Shown: one piece after another, positions 16,940 to 23,789 of the stretch
Numbering within the stretch: the first letter of the stretch is position 1
Layout of the letters: each line of letters opens with the position of its first letter
DNA from: Runella sp. CRIBMP
Lineage (GTDB): Bacteria; Bacteroidota; Bacteroidia; Cytophagales; Spirosomataceae
Length of the DNA: 64,000 nt
Assembly: GCF_009905605.1 (NCBI RefSeq)
Contig: NZ_JAAAKZ010000003.1
Span: 744,001 to 808,000, forward strand
Direction: 5' to 3'
Notes under the pieces: model-generated
The model's input: only the letters and a program-made list of their open reading frames with translations
The model's database searches: none
What the model was told of the DNA's origin: nothing
Position numbers and translations under genes: made by a program

Positions 16940-17905
16940 TTAATTACACATTTTTAGAATTACATCTGACTCCCGCAGGTACTGTTCGGTGAGTGAGGCG
17001 GTAGAAGACAGGGTTGTATTCTTTAAAAAATCAATGGTTTGTTGTCGAAACATTTTATTGCGCTCAAAACGAGGCTCCTCGATTGTTTCAACGCCGTAGA
17101 GCGTTTGAATAATGATTTTATTCTGAAAATAATCGAACGTCACAAAGGCATCATCAAATACCAGTTCATAGGTTCTTTTGGGCACTTTTTGGTAATAATT
17201 CAGTTGCACAGCCCCCGTGACTCCGCTGGGGTATTCCAGCAAAAATGATGCCCCAGATTCTACGTTTACTTCTAATTTGGAGCGATAATTATAGGACCGC
17301 TGCCAACGAAGCGGTAACTCTCCAACCATCCAACTGACAATGTCGAGGTCATGGCTGAGCGTGAGGGCTACGCCGCCGCCCAATTCGCGTTTGGCCGCGT
17401 ACGAATCGCGATAATCTTCCCAAGGGTGCCAATCAGGCAAATATTCTCCCCAGTATGTGCTGAATGACAGTAGATTACCAAAACGTTTGTCGTCAATAAT
17501 GGATTTCAGTTGTAGCATCAAAGGATGATAGCGCAGCATATACGCTACTTGGACCAAGCTGTTGGTTTGGGCCGCCTCTTTCTTCAACTCTTGGATTCCT
17601 TCGGGATGGTTTGCCAGCGGTTTTTCAACCAACACATGAACCCCGCGTTTTACACATTCAACGGCTTGCGCAAGATGTTGCGCTGTTGGCGTACAAATGA
17701 TGGTTGCGTAAGGTTTAATGACCTCAATCTCATGAAAGTCAGTGAAGCAATGAACACTTTCATTCTGTATATTTCTTAACGGTAACATCCGTTGTCGGTA
17801 TACATGAATATTTTGATAACCAAGTGATTGCAGGATTTCAATGTGGCGCTCACCGATAGAGCCAGCGCCAATGACCAAGAGTGGAAGTTGGGTAGAGAGG
17901 CTCAA
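16940..17905 (-). CDS. Gfo/Idh/MocA-family sugar oxidoreductase
   Basis: The 321-residue protein begins with a Rossmann fold (VIGAGSIGERHIEIL) and has the family EKP motif in VLVEKPLANH (about residue 94), whose lysine takes part in catalysis. The second half is the alpha/beta dimerisation and substrate domain. These NAD(P)-dependent enzymes oxidise or reduce sugars, often nucleotide- or phosphate-linked. Its start overlaps the stop of the cytidylyltransferase by 4 bases (ATGA), which shows translational coupling in the nonulosonate-type operon. Confidence 0.88.
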   Translation of the reverse strand: MSLSTQLPLLVIGAGSIGERHIEILQSLGYQNIHVYRQRMLPLRNIQNESVHCFTDFHEIEVIKPYATIICTPTAQHLAQAVECVKRGVHVLVEKPLANHPEGIQELKKEAAQTNSLVQVAYMLRYHPLMLQLKSIIDDKRFGNLLSFSTYWGEYLPDWHPWEDYRDSYAAKRELGGGVALTLSHDLDIVSWMVGELPLRWQRSYNYRSKLEVNVESGASFLLEYPSGVTGAVQLNYYQKVPKRTYELVFDDAFVTFDYFQNKIIIQTLYGVETIEEPRFERNKMFRQQTIDFLKNTTLSSTASLTEQYLRESDVILKMCN

Positions 17906-18654
17906 TCGTTTACTAAGCTATTTTGAAATTTAACACACTCCAATCGCTGCATTACTTCTTCTGCCTTGAGGAAGCTGTTCATGTCATCAATGTCAATGGC
18001 GTAGTCAAAAGGCAAAACGTACGGCAAAATAGGGTAGCCCGACATGGATTTTTTCTCCAAAATAACGGATGGCCGAATCACATCCAACGTGCCTATTTGC
18101 CAATGCACAGGCGGCAGTTTTTGCCGTGGCTCATTATAAGGTTCTGGCAACGTCGGATGTTGCAGTAGCGGACGCATGGAAGCCGTATCTTCGTCATACA
18201 GCCACATTTTATAAGGGGTAATGGGCGCACTCGTAATCATGCGCAGGCTGTCGGCTTCGGGCGTATCAAGGAGGCGCTGAATGGCTTCCTCCATGTGCTG
18301 CACCGTACGGATAGGCGACGTGGGACGCAACTGAACCACCAAATCGGGGGCATAGCCTTCGTTATCCAACAACCATTGTAGGGCGTGGGTAAAGACGTCG
18401 ATATCGGTACTTAAATCTTGGGCAAATTCAACGGGCCGCAAAAACGGGACTTCGGCCCCGTAACGGGCGGCTACGGCGGCGATTTCTTTCGAATCCGTAG
18501 AAATGATGGTTCTAGTAATGGAGGGCGTATCGAGCGCAGCCTTCACACTGTAGGCCACGAGCGGATGCCCCGCCAGCGGAAGCAGGTTTTTGTGGGGAAG
18601 GCCTTTACTACCTCCCCGCGCCTGAATAATTGCCAGTACGTTGGGTCGTGACAA
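17902..18654 (-). CDS. CMP-nonulosonate synthetase (NeuA-like cytidylyltransferase)
   Basis: This enzyme should activate a 2-keto-3-deoxy acid sugar with CTP to give the CMP-linked donor. The 250-residue protein has the nucleotide-binding signature IIQARGGSKGLPHKN (9-23), the sugar-binding RPTSPIR (110-116), and the metal-binding IDIDD near 220-224. All are standard for acylneuraminate cytidylyltransferases. It follows the NeuB-like gene by 20 bases and overlaps the Gfo/Idh gene by 4. Whether the sugar is KDN, sialic, legionaminic or another acid cannot be told from this protein alone. Confidence 0.9.
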   Translation of the reverse strand: MSRPNVLAIIQARGGSKGLPHKNLLPLAGHPLVAYSVKAALDTPSITRTIISTDSKEIAAVAARYGAEVPFLRPVEFAQDLSTDIDVFTHALQWLLDNEGYAPDLVVQLRPTSPIRTVQHMEEAIQRLLDTPEADSLRMITSAPITPYKMWLYDEDTASMRPLLQHPTLPEPYNEPRQKLPPVHWQIGTLDVIRPSVILEKKSMSGYPILPYVLPFDYAIDIDDMNSFLKAEEVMQRLECVKFQNSLVND

Positions 18655-18674
18655 AATATAAAAAAGTTGAATAA

Positions 18675-19568
18675 TTAAACGGTTGTCGTTTTTCGGTATT
18701 TGAGTTTGTTGCGTTGCTCGGCCTCAATATCCAGAATTTCGGTGCTTTTATACGTAAGCGCCTGCTGAATGTGGTGCAAATCACGGACTAATTTTTGTAA
18801 GCCGGGCACTTCCAGTGAGGCAGCGTGGTCGGTGCCTTTCCATGTACGATCTTTGGTGAAATGGCGCTCAATCCAACGAGCTCCTAGCGTATAAGCGGCA
18901 ATATCGGCCGCAATGCCGAGATGGTGCCCCGAAAAACCGATTTCCTTGACGCGATTGCCGTAAACATCGTATAGACGATTGATTTCCAGTAAACAAATGT
19001 CCTTGAAAGGTACGGGGTAGCCAGAGGTGCAGTTGTAGAGCACGAGCCGGGTTTGGGCCTGATTGGTTTCTTCAAAGAAAGCAACGATCTCTTCAATTTC
19101 ACGGAGAGTGGTCATCCCAGATGAAATGTGAATGTCGCCAGCGTAGCCATCACGCAGCAATGTCAACATTTCATAGTTGTTGTTGCAAGCCGACGGAACC
19201 TTGATAAAATCTGGTTTGAGGCCAATGATTTCGTGAGCCGAAGTCATATCCCAGACTGAGGTAGCGTAGCCAATACCGATCGACTCGGCGTAGGTTTTTA
19301 GGTCGGCGTGTTGTTCCCAGGTCAATTCCAAAAATTCGCGGTGGGCACCGTAGGTGTTTCCGTAAGAGTTGTAAGGAGTAGGATGCGGCGAATTATATTG
19401 CTCTTCCGTTAAGAGTTCGCGGGCGTTGCGTTTCTGAAATTTAGCATAATCGGCCCCGCACTCTTTCGATAATTTGATTAACTCCTTCGCAATTCCAAAG
19501 TCGCCCATGTGGTTACAACCGATTTCGGAAATAACGAGGGGTTTACGATAGTCAAAACTGAATCCCAT
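18675..19568 (-). CDS. NeuB-family nonulosonate synthase without SAF domain
   Basis: NeuB-type enzymes condense phosphoenolpyruvate with a six-carbon sugar to make nine-carbon acids. This 297-residue protein holds the complete TIM barrel: ISEIGCNHMGD (Glu15), YAKFQK (Lys43, Gln45), FIKVPSA (Lys123), GFSGHH (metal His215), WIERHFT (His236) and GTDHAASLE. It ends right after the barrel, where NeuB, SpsE and LegI normally continue into an antifreeze-like SAF domain of ~60 residues. The missing domain could mean a phosphorylated substrate, as in KDN-9-phosphate synthesis. It is the first gene of the operon, with a TACCTTTG box at 19618-19625. Confidence 0.88.
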   Translation of the reverse strand: MGFSFDYRKPLVISEIGCNHMGDFGIAKELIKLSKECGADYAKFQKRNARELLTEEQYNSPHPTPYNSYGNTYGAHREFLELTWEQHADLKTYAESIGIGYATSVWDMTSAHEIIGLKPDFIKVPSACNNNYEMLTLLRDGYAGDIHISSGMTTLREIEEIVAFFEETNQAQTRLVLYNCTSGYPVPFKDICLLEINRLYDVYGNRVKEIGFSGHHLGIAADIAAYTLGARWIERHFTKDRTWKGTDHAASLEVPGLQKLVRDLHHIQQALTYKSTEILDIEAEQRNKLKYRKTTTV

Positions 19569-19912
19569 GGATTATGTCGTTACTTGTTAAGTTCTTCTGT
19601 TAGACTTAAATTCTTTACAAAGGTAATGGTTGGTTTGTAGTTTTGGTCTTTTGCTGTTTTTCTATGTCATTAATTCCACGCTCACGCTTACCTTTGTAAC
19701 AAACAATCAGGATAACCAGAGAATGTCGTTGCTTTTTACAGAAGAAAGCCAACGAGCCAAGAAACTTTTTATTCTGATTTGAGTTTTAAAAATTGTGTTG
19801 AGAAAGAATTGTAAAACTAAAGGCTCCGCCTTTGCGTAAGTAGAATAAAGGGAGTGCTTATTCTCAAAACGGCAAATTTAATCAGCTTATTTCTTTTGTA
19901 TCTATCAAAAAA
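19569..19912. other. 344-base divergent intergenic region neuB-like/hemH
   Basis: The region holds the divergent promoter pair noted separately, a small hairpin (AAAGGC at 19819-19824, GCCTTT at 19828-19833) and an AT-rich leader to hemH. A 19-codon open frame with ATG at 19723 begins about 20 bases after the predicted hemH-side transcription start, but nothing supports its translation. I see no other gene, tRNA or recognised riboswitch. Confidence 0.6.
19615..19699. promoter_or_regulatory. Mirror-image divergent -7 boxes
   Basis: TTACAAAGGTAA at 19615-19626 and TTACCTTTGTAA at 19688-19699 form a perfect 12-base inverted repeat. Each copy contains TACCTTTG, an exact TAnnTTTG box, pointing outward. 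The left one would start the glycan operon about 43 bases before its first ATG. The right one would start a ~210-base leader before hemH. I see no clear TTG at -33 for either. Confidence 0.5.
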
Positions 19913-20974
19913 ATGACCTCATCTGTTTCTGAATCAATTCCGACTACGCAAAAAAAGCTCGGAAAAACGGGCGTATTGATTGTTAATCTAGGAACCCCCG
20001 ACAGCTACTCGGTACCTGACGTGCGCAAATATTTGCGTCAATTTCTGATGGATGGCCGGGTGATTGATATTCCTTATCTTCAGCGGTTTATGCTGGTCAA
20101 TTTGATCATTGCCCCTTTTCGAGCCCCCAAATCGGCGAAAGTTTATAAAGAACTATGGTTGCCTGAAGGCTCTCCTTTGAAAATCTACGGAGAACGGGTA
20201 GAAAAATTATTGCAGGACGAGCTGGGAGATGCCTACGTGGTAAAGTTGGCGATGCGTTATCAGAATCCTGCCATTGAAGTTGGCTTGTTGGAATTTCAGA
20301 AAATGGGGTTGACGGATATAATTGTCATTCCTTTCTTCCCTCAATATGCTTCGGCTTCTACGGGTTCGGTATATGAAGAAGTAATGCGCGTATTGGCAAA
20401 ATGGCAAGTGATGCCAGAGCTTCGCTTTGTCAATCAATTTGTGAATCACCCCAAATTTATTCAGGGGTTTGTGCAGAATGCCCAAAAATACATGGCCGAG
20501 CATGAATTTGATTATTTCCTGTTTAGCTATCACGGCTTGCCCGAGCGTCAGATTACCAAAGGAGATGTGACTGGCAGTGTGTGCCGATTTGGAGAATGCT
20601 GCGGCTCACTTACGGCCATGAATCAGCATTGTTATCGAGCGCAATGCTTTGAAACAACGCGTTTATTGGTCAAAGCACTCAACATTCCCGAAGGAAAATA
20701 TATGACGAGTTTTCAGTCGCGTTTGGGCAAAACGCCTTGGGTACAGCCCTATACGGATGATGTAATCAAAGAATTACCAGGTAAGGGAATCAAAAGCGTA
20801 TTGGCATTTTCGCCCGCATTTGTGGCCGATTGCCTCGAAACTACCATTGAAGTAGGCGAAGAATACAAAGAGTTGTTTGAAGAATCGGGCGGAAAACATT
20901 GGCAACTCGTCGAAAGTCTCAACGACAGCCCCATTTGGATAGAAACACTGGTGGATTTGGTAAAAAACGCCTGA
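19913..20974 (+). CDS. hemH: Ferrochelatase
   Basis: Ferrochelatase inserts ferrous iron into protoporphyrin IX in the last step of haem synthesis. The 353-residue protein has the N-terminal signature GVLIVNLGTPDSYSV, the catalytic histidine in FSYHGLPE, and the conserved FQSRLGKTPWVQPYTD and ADCLETTIE stretches. The length is normal. It has no hem neighbours here and converges with the T9SS cargo gene, with only 4 bases between the stops. Confidence 0.96.
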   Translation: MTSSVSESIPTTQKKLGKTGVLIVNLGTPDSYSVPDVRKYLRQFLMDGRVIDIPYLQRFMLVNLIIAPFRAPKSAKVYKELWLPEGSPLKIYGERVEKLLQDELGDAYVVKLAMRYQNPAIEVGLLEFQKMGLTDIIVIPFFPQYASASTGSVYEEVMRVLAKWQVMPELRFVNQFVNHPKFIQGFVQNAQKYMAEHEFDYFLFSYHGLPERQITKGDVTGSVCRFGECCGSLTAMNQHCYRAQCFETTRLLVKALNIPEGKYMTSFQSRLGKTPWVQPYTDDVIKELPGKGIKSVLAFSPAFVADCLETTIEVGEEYKELFEESGGKHWQLVESLNDSPIWIETLVDLVKNA

Positions 20975-20978
20975 GGAA

Positions 20979-22073
20979 TTATTCTTTTATAAATTTACCA
21001 GTAACTATTTTGTCGGCTATCGTTCTGATAAGATAAGTTCCTTGCGGCAGGTTCCCTACATTAAAATCGTGGATGTGCGTCAGAGACTGTTCGGGTTTCG
21101 GATATTCGTCCACGATTTTTCCTTTTACATCAATAAGTTGAAATAAGACTTTAACCGGATTAGTTGCGGAATAAGAAACCTTCACTCTGTTTTGTGCGGG
21201 AGAAGGAAAAATTTGCAAAAAATCTTTAGGCGCAGATTCTATACTTGTAATTACTCCATTACCCGGATATTCAAAAGGCGGAATGATGACTGGGTCACCT
21301 CCTTGGTCGATTACCTGTAATGTCACTTCCCGTTGGGTTTCACTGATGCGTACGCCATCACGCCATTCTTCCACAATAAGAGCATACGCGTAGTTGCCCA
21401 CTTGCACAGGTGCATTCCATGTAAGCTCACCCGTTTGTGAATTGATTTGAAAGACACCTTCGCGGGTGACTTCATTTGGATACCGGTAATCAGCAATATC
21501 TTTAACAGTACAAGTGCCTGGCTGGCTTTGTTTGCTGACTTCTAAACGATAAACTAAGCTATCTCCTTCTGCATCAACGGCATTCACGTTATTCCTAAAT
21601 ACTTGTTTTGAATAAGCGGTTTGGGTTCCCACTATGGAATTCAGCACAGGAGTAGCGTTTATAAGGTTCGTTGCAAATGTAGTTTGGATATAAAAAGGGG
21701 TATTAACGGAATTGAAATTGGCGAGGCCACCATTCCGATTTTCGATGGCTACCGAAACCGTAAATGTACCAGGTGCTGCGTAGGTATATTGAGTTATGTA
21801 GGTATTTAACGATACTTCTGGTGATACTTTTACTCTTGACTCACGAGTAGCCGTAAGGGTTTGTTTTCCTTCTCCTACACAAACGCTAATACTGTTCTGG
21901 CCGTCATTGGCAAAACTTCCCGATACTTCATCACAATAAAGCAATACCCTGATTTCATACGTTAGCCCTTGAGTTGTGAGGCGTCGGGTGCGGATCTCAC
22001 CGCCGAGCAAATGCGAAGCATACGCTGAGTGAAGCAGGCTGAATACACAGGCGAAAGTAAAGAATTTTTTCAT
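20979..22073 (-). CDS. Secreted protein with type IX sorting domain
   Basis: A signal peptide (MKKFFTFACVFSLLHSAYA) is followed by a beta-rich body containing cadherin/PKD-like stretches such as NAVDAEGDSLVYRLE and FQINSQTGELTWNAP. The last ~80 residues, from ILQIFPSPAQNRVKV-like (LQIFPSPAQNRVKVSY) to GTYLIRTIADKIVTGKFIKE, are a type A T9SS C-terminal sorting domain. The protein should cross the outer membrane and be attached or released. I start it at 22073 (364 residues); an ATG 8 codons earlier would precede the signal peptide with a poor N-region. Confidence 0.88.
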   Translation of the reverse strand: MKKFFTFACVFSLLHSAYASHLLGGEIRTRRLTTQGLTYEIRVLLYCDEVSGSFANDGQNSISVCVGEGKQTLTATRESRVKVSPEVSLNTYITQYTYAAPGTFTVSVAIENRNGGLANFNSVNTPFYIQTTFATNLINATPVLNSIVGTQTAYSKQVFRNNVNAVDAEGDSLVYRLEVSKQSQPGTCTVKDIADYRYPNEVTREGVFQINSQTGELTWNAPVQVGNYAYALIVEEWRDGVRISETQREVTLQVIDQGGDPVIIPPFEYPGNGVITSIESAPKDFLQIFPSPAQNRVKVSYSATNPVKVLFQLIDVKGKIVDEYPKPEQSLTHIHDFNVGNLPQGTYLIRTIADKIVTGKFIKE

Positions 22074-22142
22074 GGTGCAGTCGAGTAGTATTATCACGTA
22101 AACGACTGACCATCAAAAGTTATTATACGATATTGAACGGTT

Positions 22143-23630
22143 TTACCCCAGTTTCTTGCTCAGTAACTGATTGACCACTTTAGGGTCGGCGCTGCCTTTT
22201 GATTTTTTCATGACTTCACCCACAAACAAGCCCATCAGGCCTTTTTTGCCTTTTTTGAACTCCTGCACTTTATCGGCCATCGCGGTCAAAACTTCATCGA
22301 CGATGCCTTCCAAAGCGCTGGCGTCACTGTTTTGCAGCCAATTGTTTTGTTTGGCTACTTCTAGCGGATTTTGCGTTGGATTTTCGAGCAAAATCGGTAA
22401 AAGCTTGTGCGAGGCAGTCGTGTGGCTTACTTGATTACTTTCCACCAATTTGATTACTTCCGCCAATTGAGCAGGAGAAAGTGGAAATTCATCGGCTGTC
22501 TTATCGGAATTTTCGTTTAAATACGTTTTGACAGGCCCTAAAACCCAATTGGCAGCCGCTTGGTAATTTCCAGCTTTGGCGCTCAATTCTTCAAAATATA
22601 AAGCTACCTCTTTGGTGTCGGTCAATGTAGTCGCGTGGCCTGCCGAGAGCCCGTATTTTGTGGTAAATTTCTCAAACAATTGACGCGGTAATGGTGGCAT
22701 TTCGTCCTGAATTTTGGCCATCCATGCGTCTGAAATAAACACTGGGGCTAAGTCAGGCTCGGGAAAATAACGGTAATCGTTCATGGTTTCTTTCACCCGC
22801 ATCCCTGAGGTTTCGCCCGTTTCTGGGTCAAACATACGTGTTTCTTGCAAGATAGTTTCCCCATTTTCCACCATTTCCACCTGCCGGCGAAACTCCGTTT
22901 CAACGGCCTTCATTACGTTCCGAATGGAGTTCATATTTTTAACTTCCACCTTTGTTCCCAAGGCCAAAGTACCCTTCAAACGAACCGAAACGTTGAGGTC
23001 ACAACGCAGCGAACCTTCTTCCATGTTGCCGTCGCAAATATCAATAAATCGTACCAACTGCCGAACGGCGGTCAAAAAAGCGCCAGCTTCTTCCGCAGAA
23101 CCAATGCAGGGGTCGGTCACCATCTCGATGAGGGGGGTACCAGCGCGGTTATAATCTAATAAAGTATCGGTCAAAGCACCATCATGGACTGATTTGCCAG
23201 CGTCTTCTTCTAAATGGATATGGTGAATTTGCACCACTTTCTCGACCATTTTTCCCTGTTTATCTTTGTACATCACTGGAATTTGGCCGCCCACACAAAT
23301 CGGGAATTTATCCTGCGAAAGCTGATAACCTTTGGGCAGGTCGGGATAAAAATAGTTTTTGCGGTCAAAAATTGTATTCCTGGTAATAGAACACCCACAT
23401 GCTAAGCCCATACGCACGGCATACTCAACGGCTTTTTTGTTCAACTTGGGCAAGGTGCCCGGATGTGCCAGCGTAATCACGCTGATGTTGGTATTGGGCT
23501 CACTGCCAAAGTGATTGGCATCAGACGCAAAAATTTTGGTGTTGGTCTGCAATTGGCAATGTACTTCTAGGCCAATCACAATCTCGTATTTGGCAAGTAC
23601 TTCGGGCGATAGGTTGAGTGTATCGGTCAT
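22143..23630 (-). CDS. gatB: Asp-tRNA(Asn)/Glu-tRNA(Gln) amidotransferase subunit B
   Basis: GatB is the tRNA-binding kinase subunit of the GatCAB complex, which converts misacylated Glu-tRNA(Gln) or Asp-tRNA(Asn) to the amide form. The N-terminal catalytic cradle has the family signature YEIVIGLEVHCQL, plus LAHPGTLPKLN and RKNYFYPDLPKGYQLSQ. The helical and YqeY tail domain ends in GLMGLFVGEVMKKSKGSADP. I use the start at 23630 (495 residues). The frame stays open to an ATG at 23687, but that codon lies inside a predicted -7 box, so it is probably not used. Confidence 0.96.
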   Translation of the reverse strand: MTDTLNLSPEVLAKYEIVIGLEVHCQLQTNTKIFASDANHFGSEPNTNISVITLAHPGTLPKLNKKAVEYAVRMGLACGCSITRNTIFDRKNYFYPDLPKGYQLSQDKFPICVGGQIPVMYKDKQGKMVEKVVQIHHIHLEEDAGKSVHDGALTDTLLDYNRAGTPLIEMVTDPCIGSAEEAGAFLTAVRQLVRFIDICDGNMEEGSLRCDLNVSVRLKGTLALGTKVEVKNMNSIRNVMKAVETEFRRQVEMVENGETILQETRMFDPETGETSGMRVKETMNDYRYFPEPDLAPVFISDAWMAKIQDEMPPLPRQLFEKFTTKYGLSAGHATTLTDTKEVALYFEELSAKAGNYQAAANWVLGPVKTYLNENSDKTADEFPLSPAQLAEVIKLVESNQVSHTTASHKLLPILLENPTQNPLEVAKQNNWLQNSDASALEGIVDEVLTAMADKVQEFKKGKKGLMGLFVGEVMKKSKGSADPKVVNQLLSKKLG

Positions 23631-23680
23631 ATTTACGCTGATGCTTTCTGATGGGATAAAAGCATTCACAAAATTTTTTG

Positions 23681-23688
23681 CAAACATA
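23681..23688 (-). promoter_or_regulatory. Predicted -7 box for gatB
   Basis: TATGTTTG on the minus strand is an exact TAnnTTTG match. Transcription would begin near 23674, leaving a ~44-base leader before the ATG at 23630. I see no TTG at the -33 position; the perfect dyad at 23713-23734 lies just upstream. Confidence 0.45.
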
Positions 23689-23712
23689 ACTATTCTGTGT
23701 ATAAAATTTTTT

Positions 23713-23734
23713 AATAGTATGCTTGCATACTATT
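23713..23734. promoter_or_regulatory. Perfect dyad (operator-like) between gatB and acyl-CoA dehydrogenase
   Basis: AATAGTATGC at 23713-23722 and GCATACTATT at 23725-23734 are perfect 10-base arms around a TT spacer. This is the form of a TetR/FadR/MarR-type operator. It overlaps the first bases of the TATTTTTG box of the acyl-CoA dehydrogenase promoter and is upstream of the gatB box, so a bound repressor would block the dehydrogenase. The stem is too AT-rich and wrongly placed for a terminator. The regulator is not in the window. Confidence 0.65.
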
Positions 23735-23738
23735 TTTG
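23731..23738 (+). promoter_or_regulatory. Predicted -7 box for acyl-CoA dehydrogenase
   Basis: TATTTTTG matches TAnnTTTG exactly and lies 51 bases before the preferred start at 23790, with transcription expected near 23745. Its first four bases are part of the dyad at 23713-23734. An in-frame ATG at 23736 overlaps the box and is therefore unlikely to be the start. Confidence 0.5.
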
Positions 23739-23789
23739 TTTCTCATAATTTTGTACACAAGCAGAACAATAACAAAATTCCTAAAGACC

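Noticed and set aside
19723-19782. 19-codon open frame (MSLLFTEESQ...) in the hemH leader
   Set aside because: Too short to support, no ribosome-binding evidence and no recognisable leader-peptide pattern.
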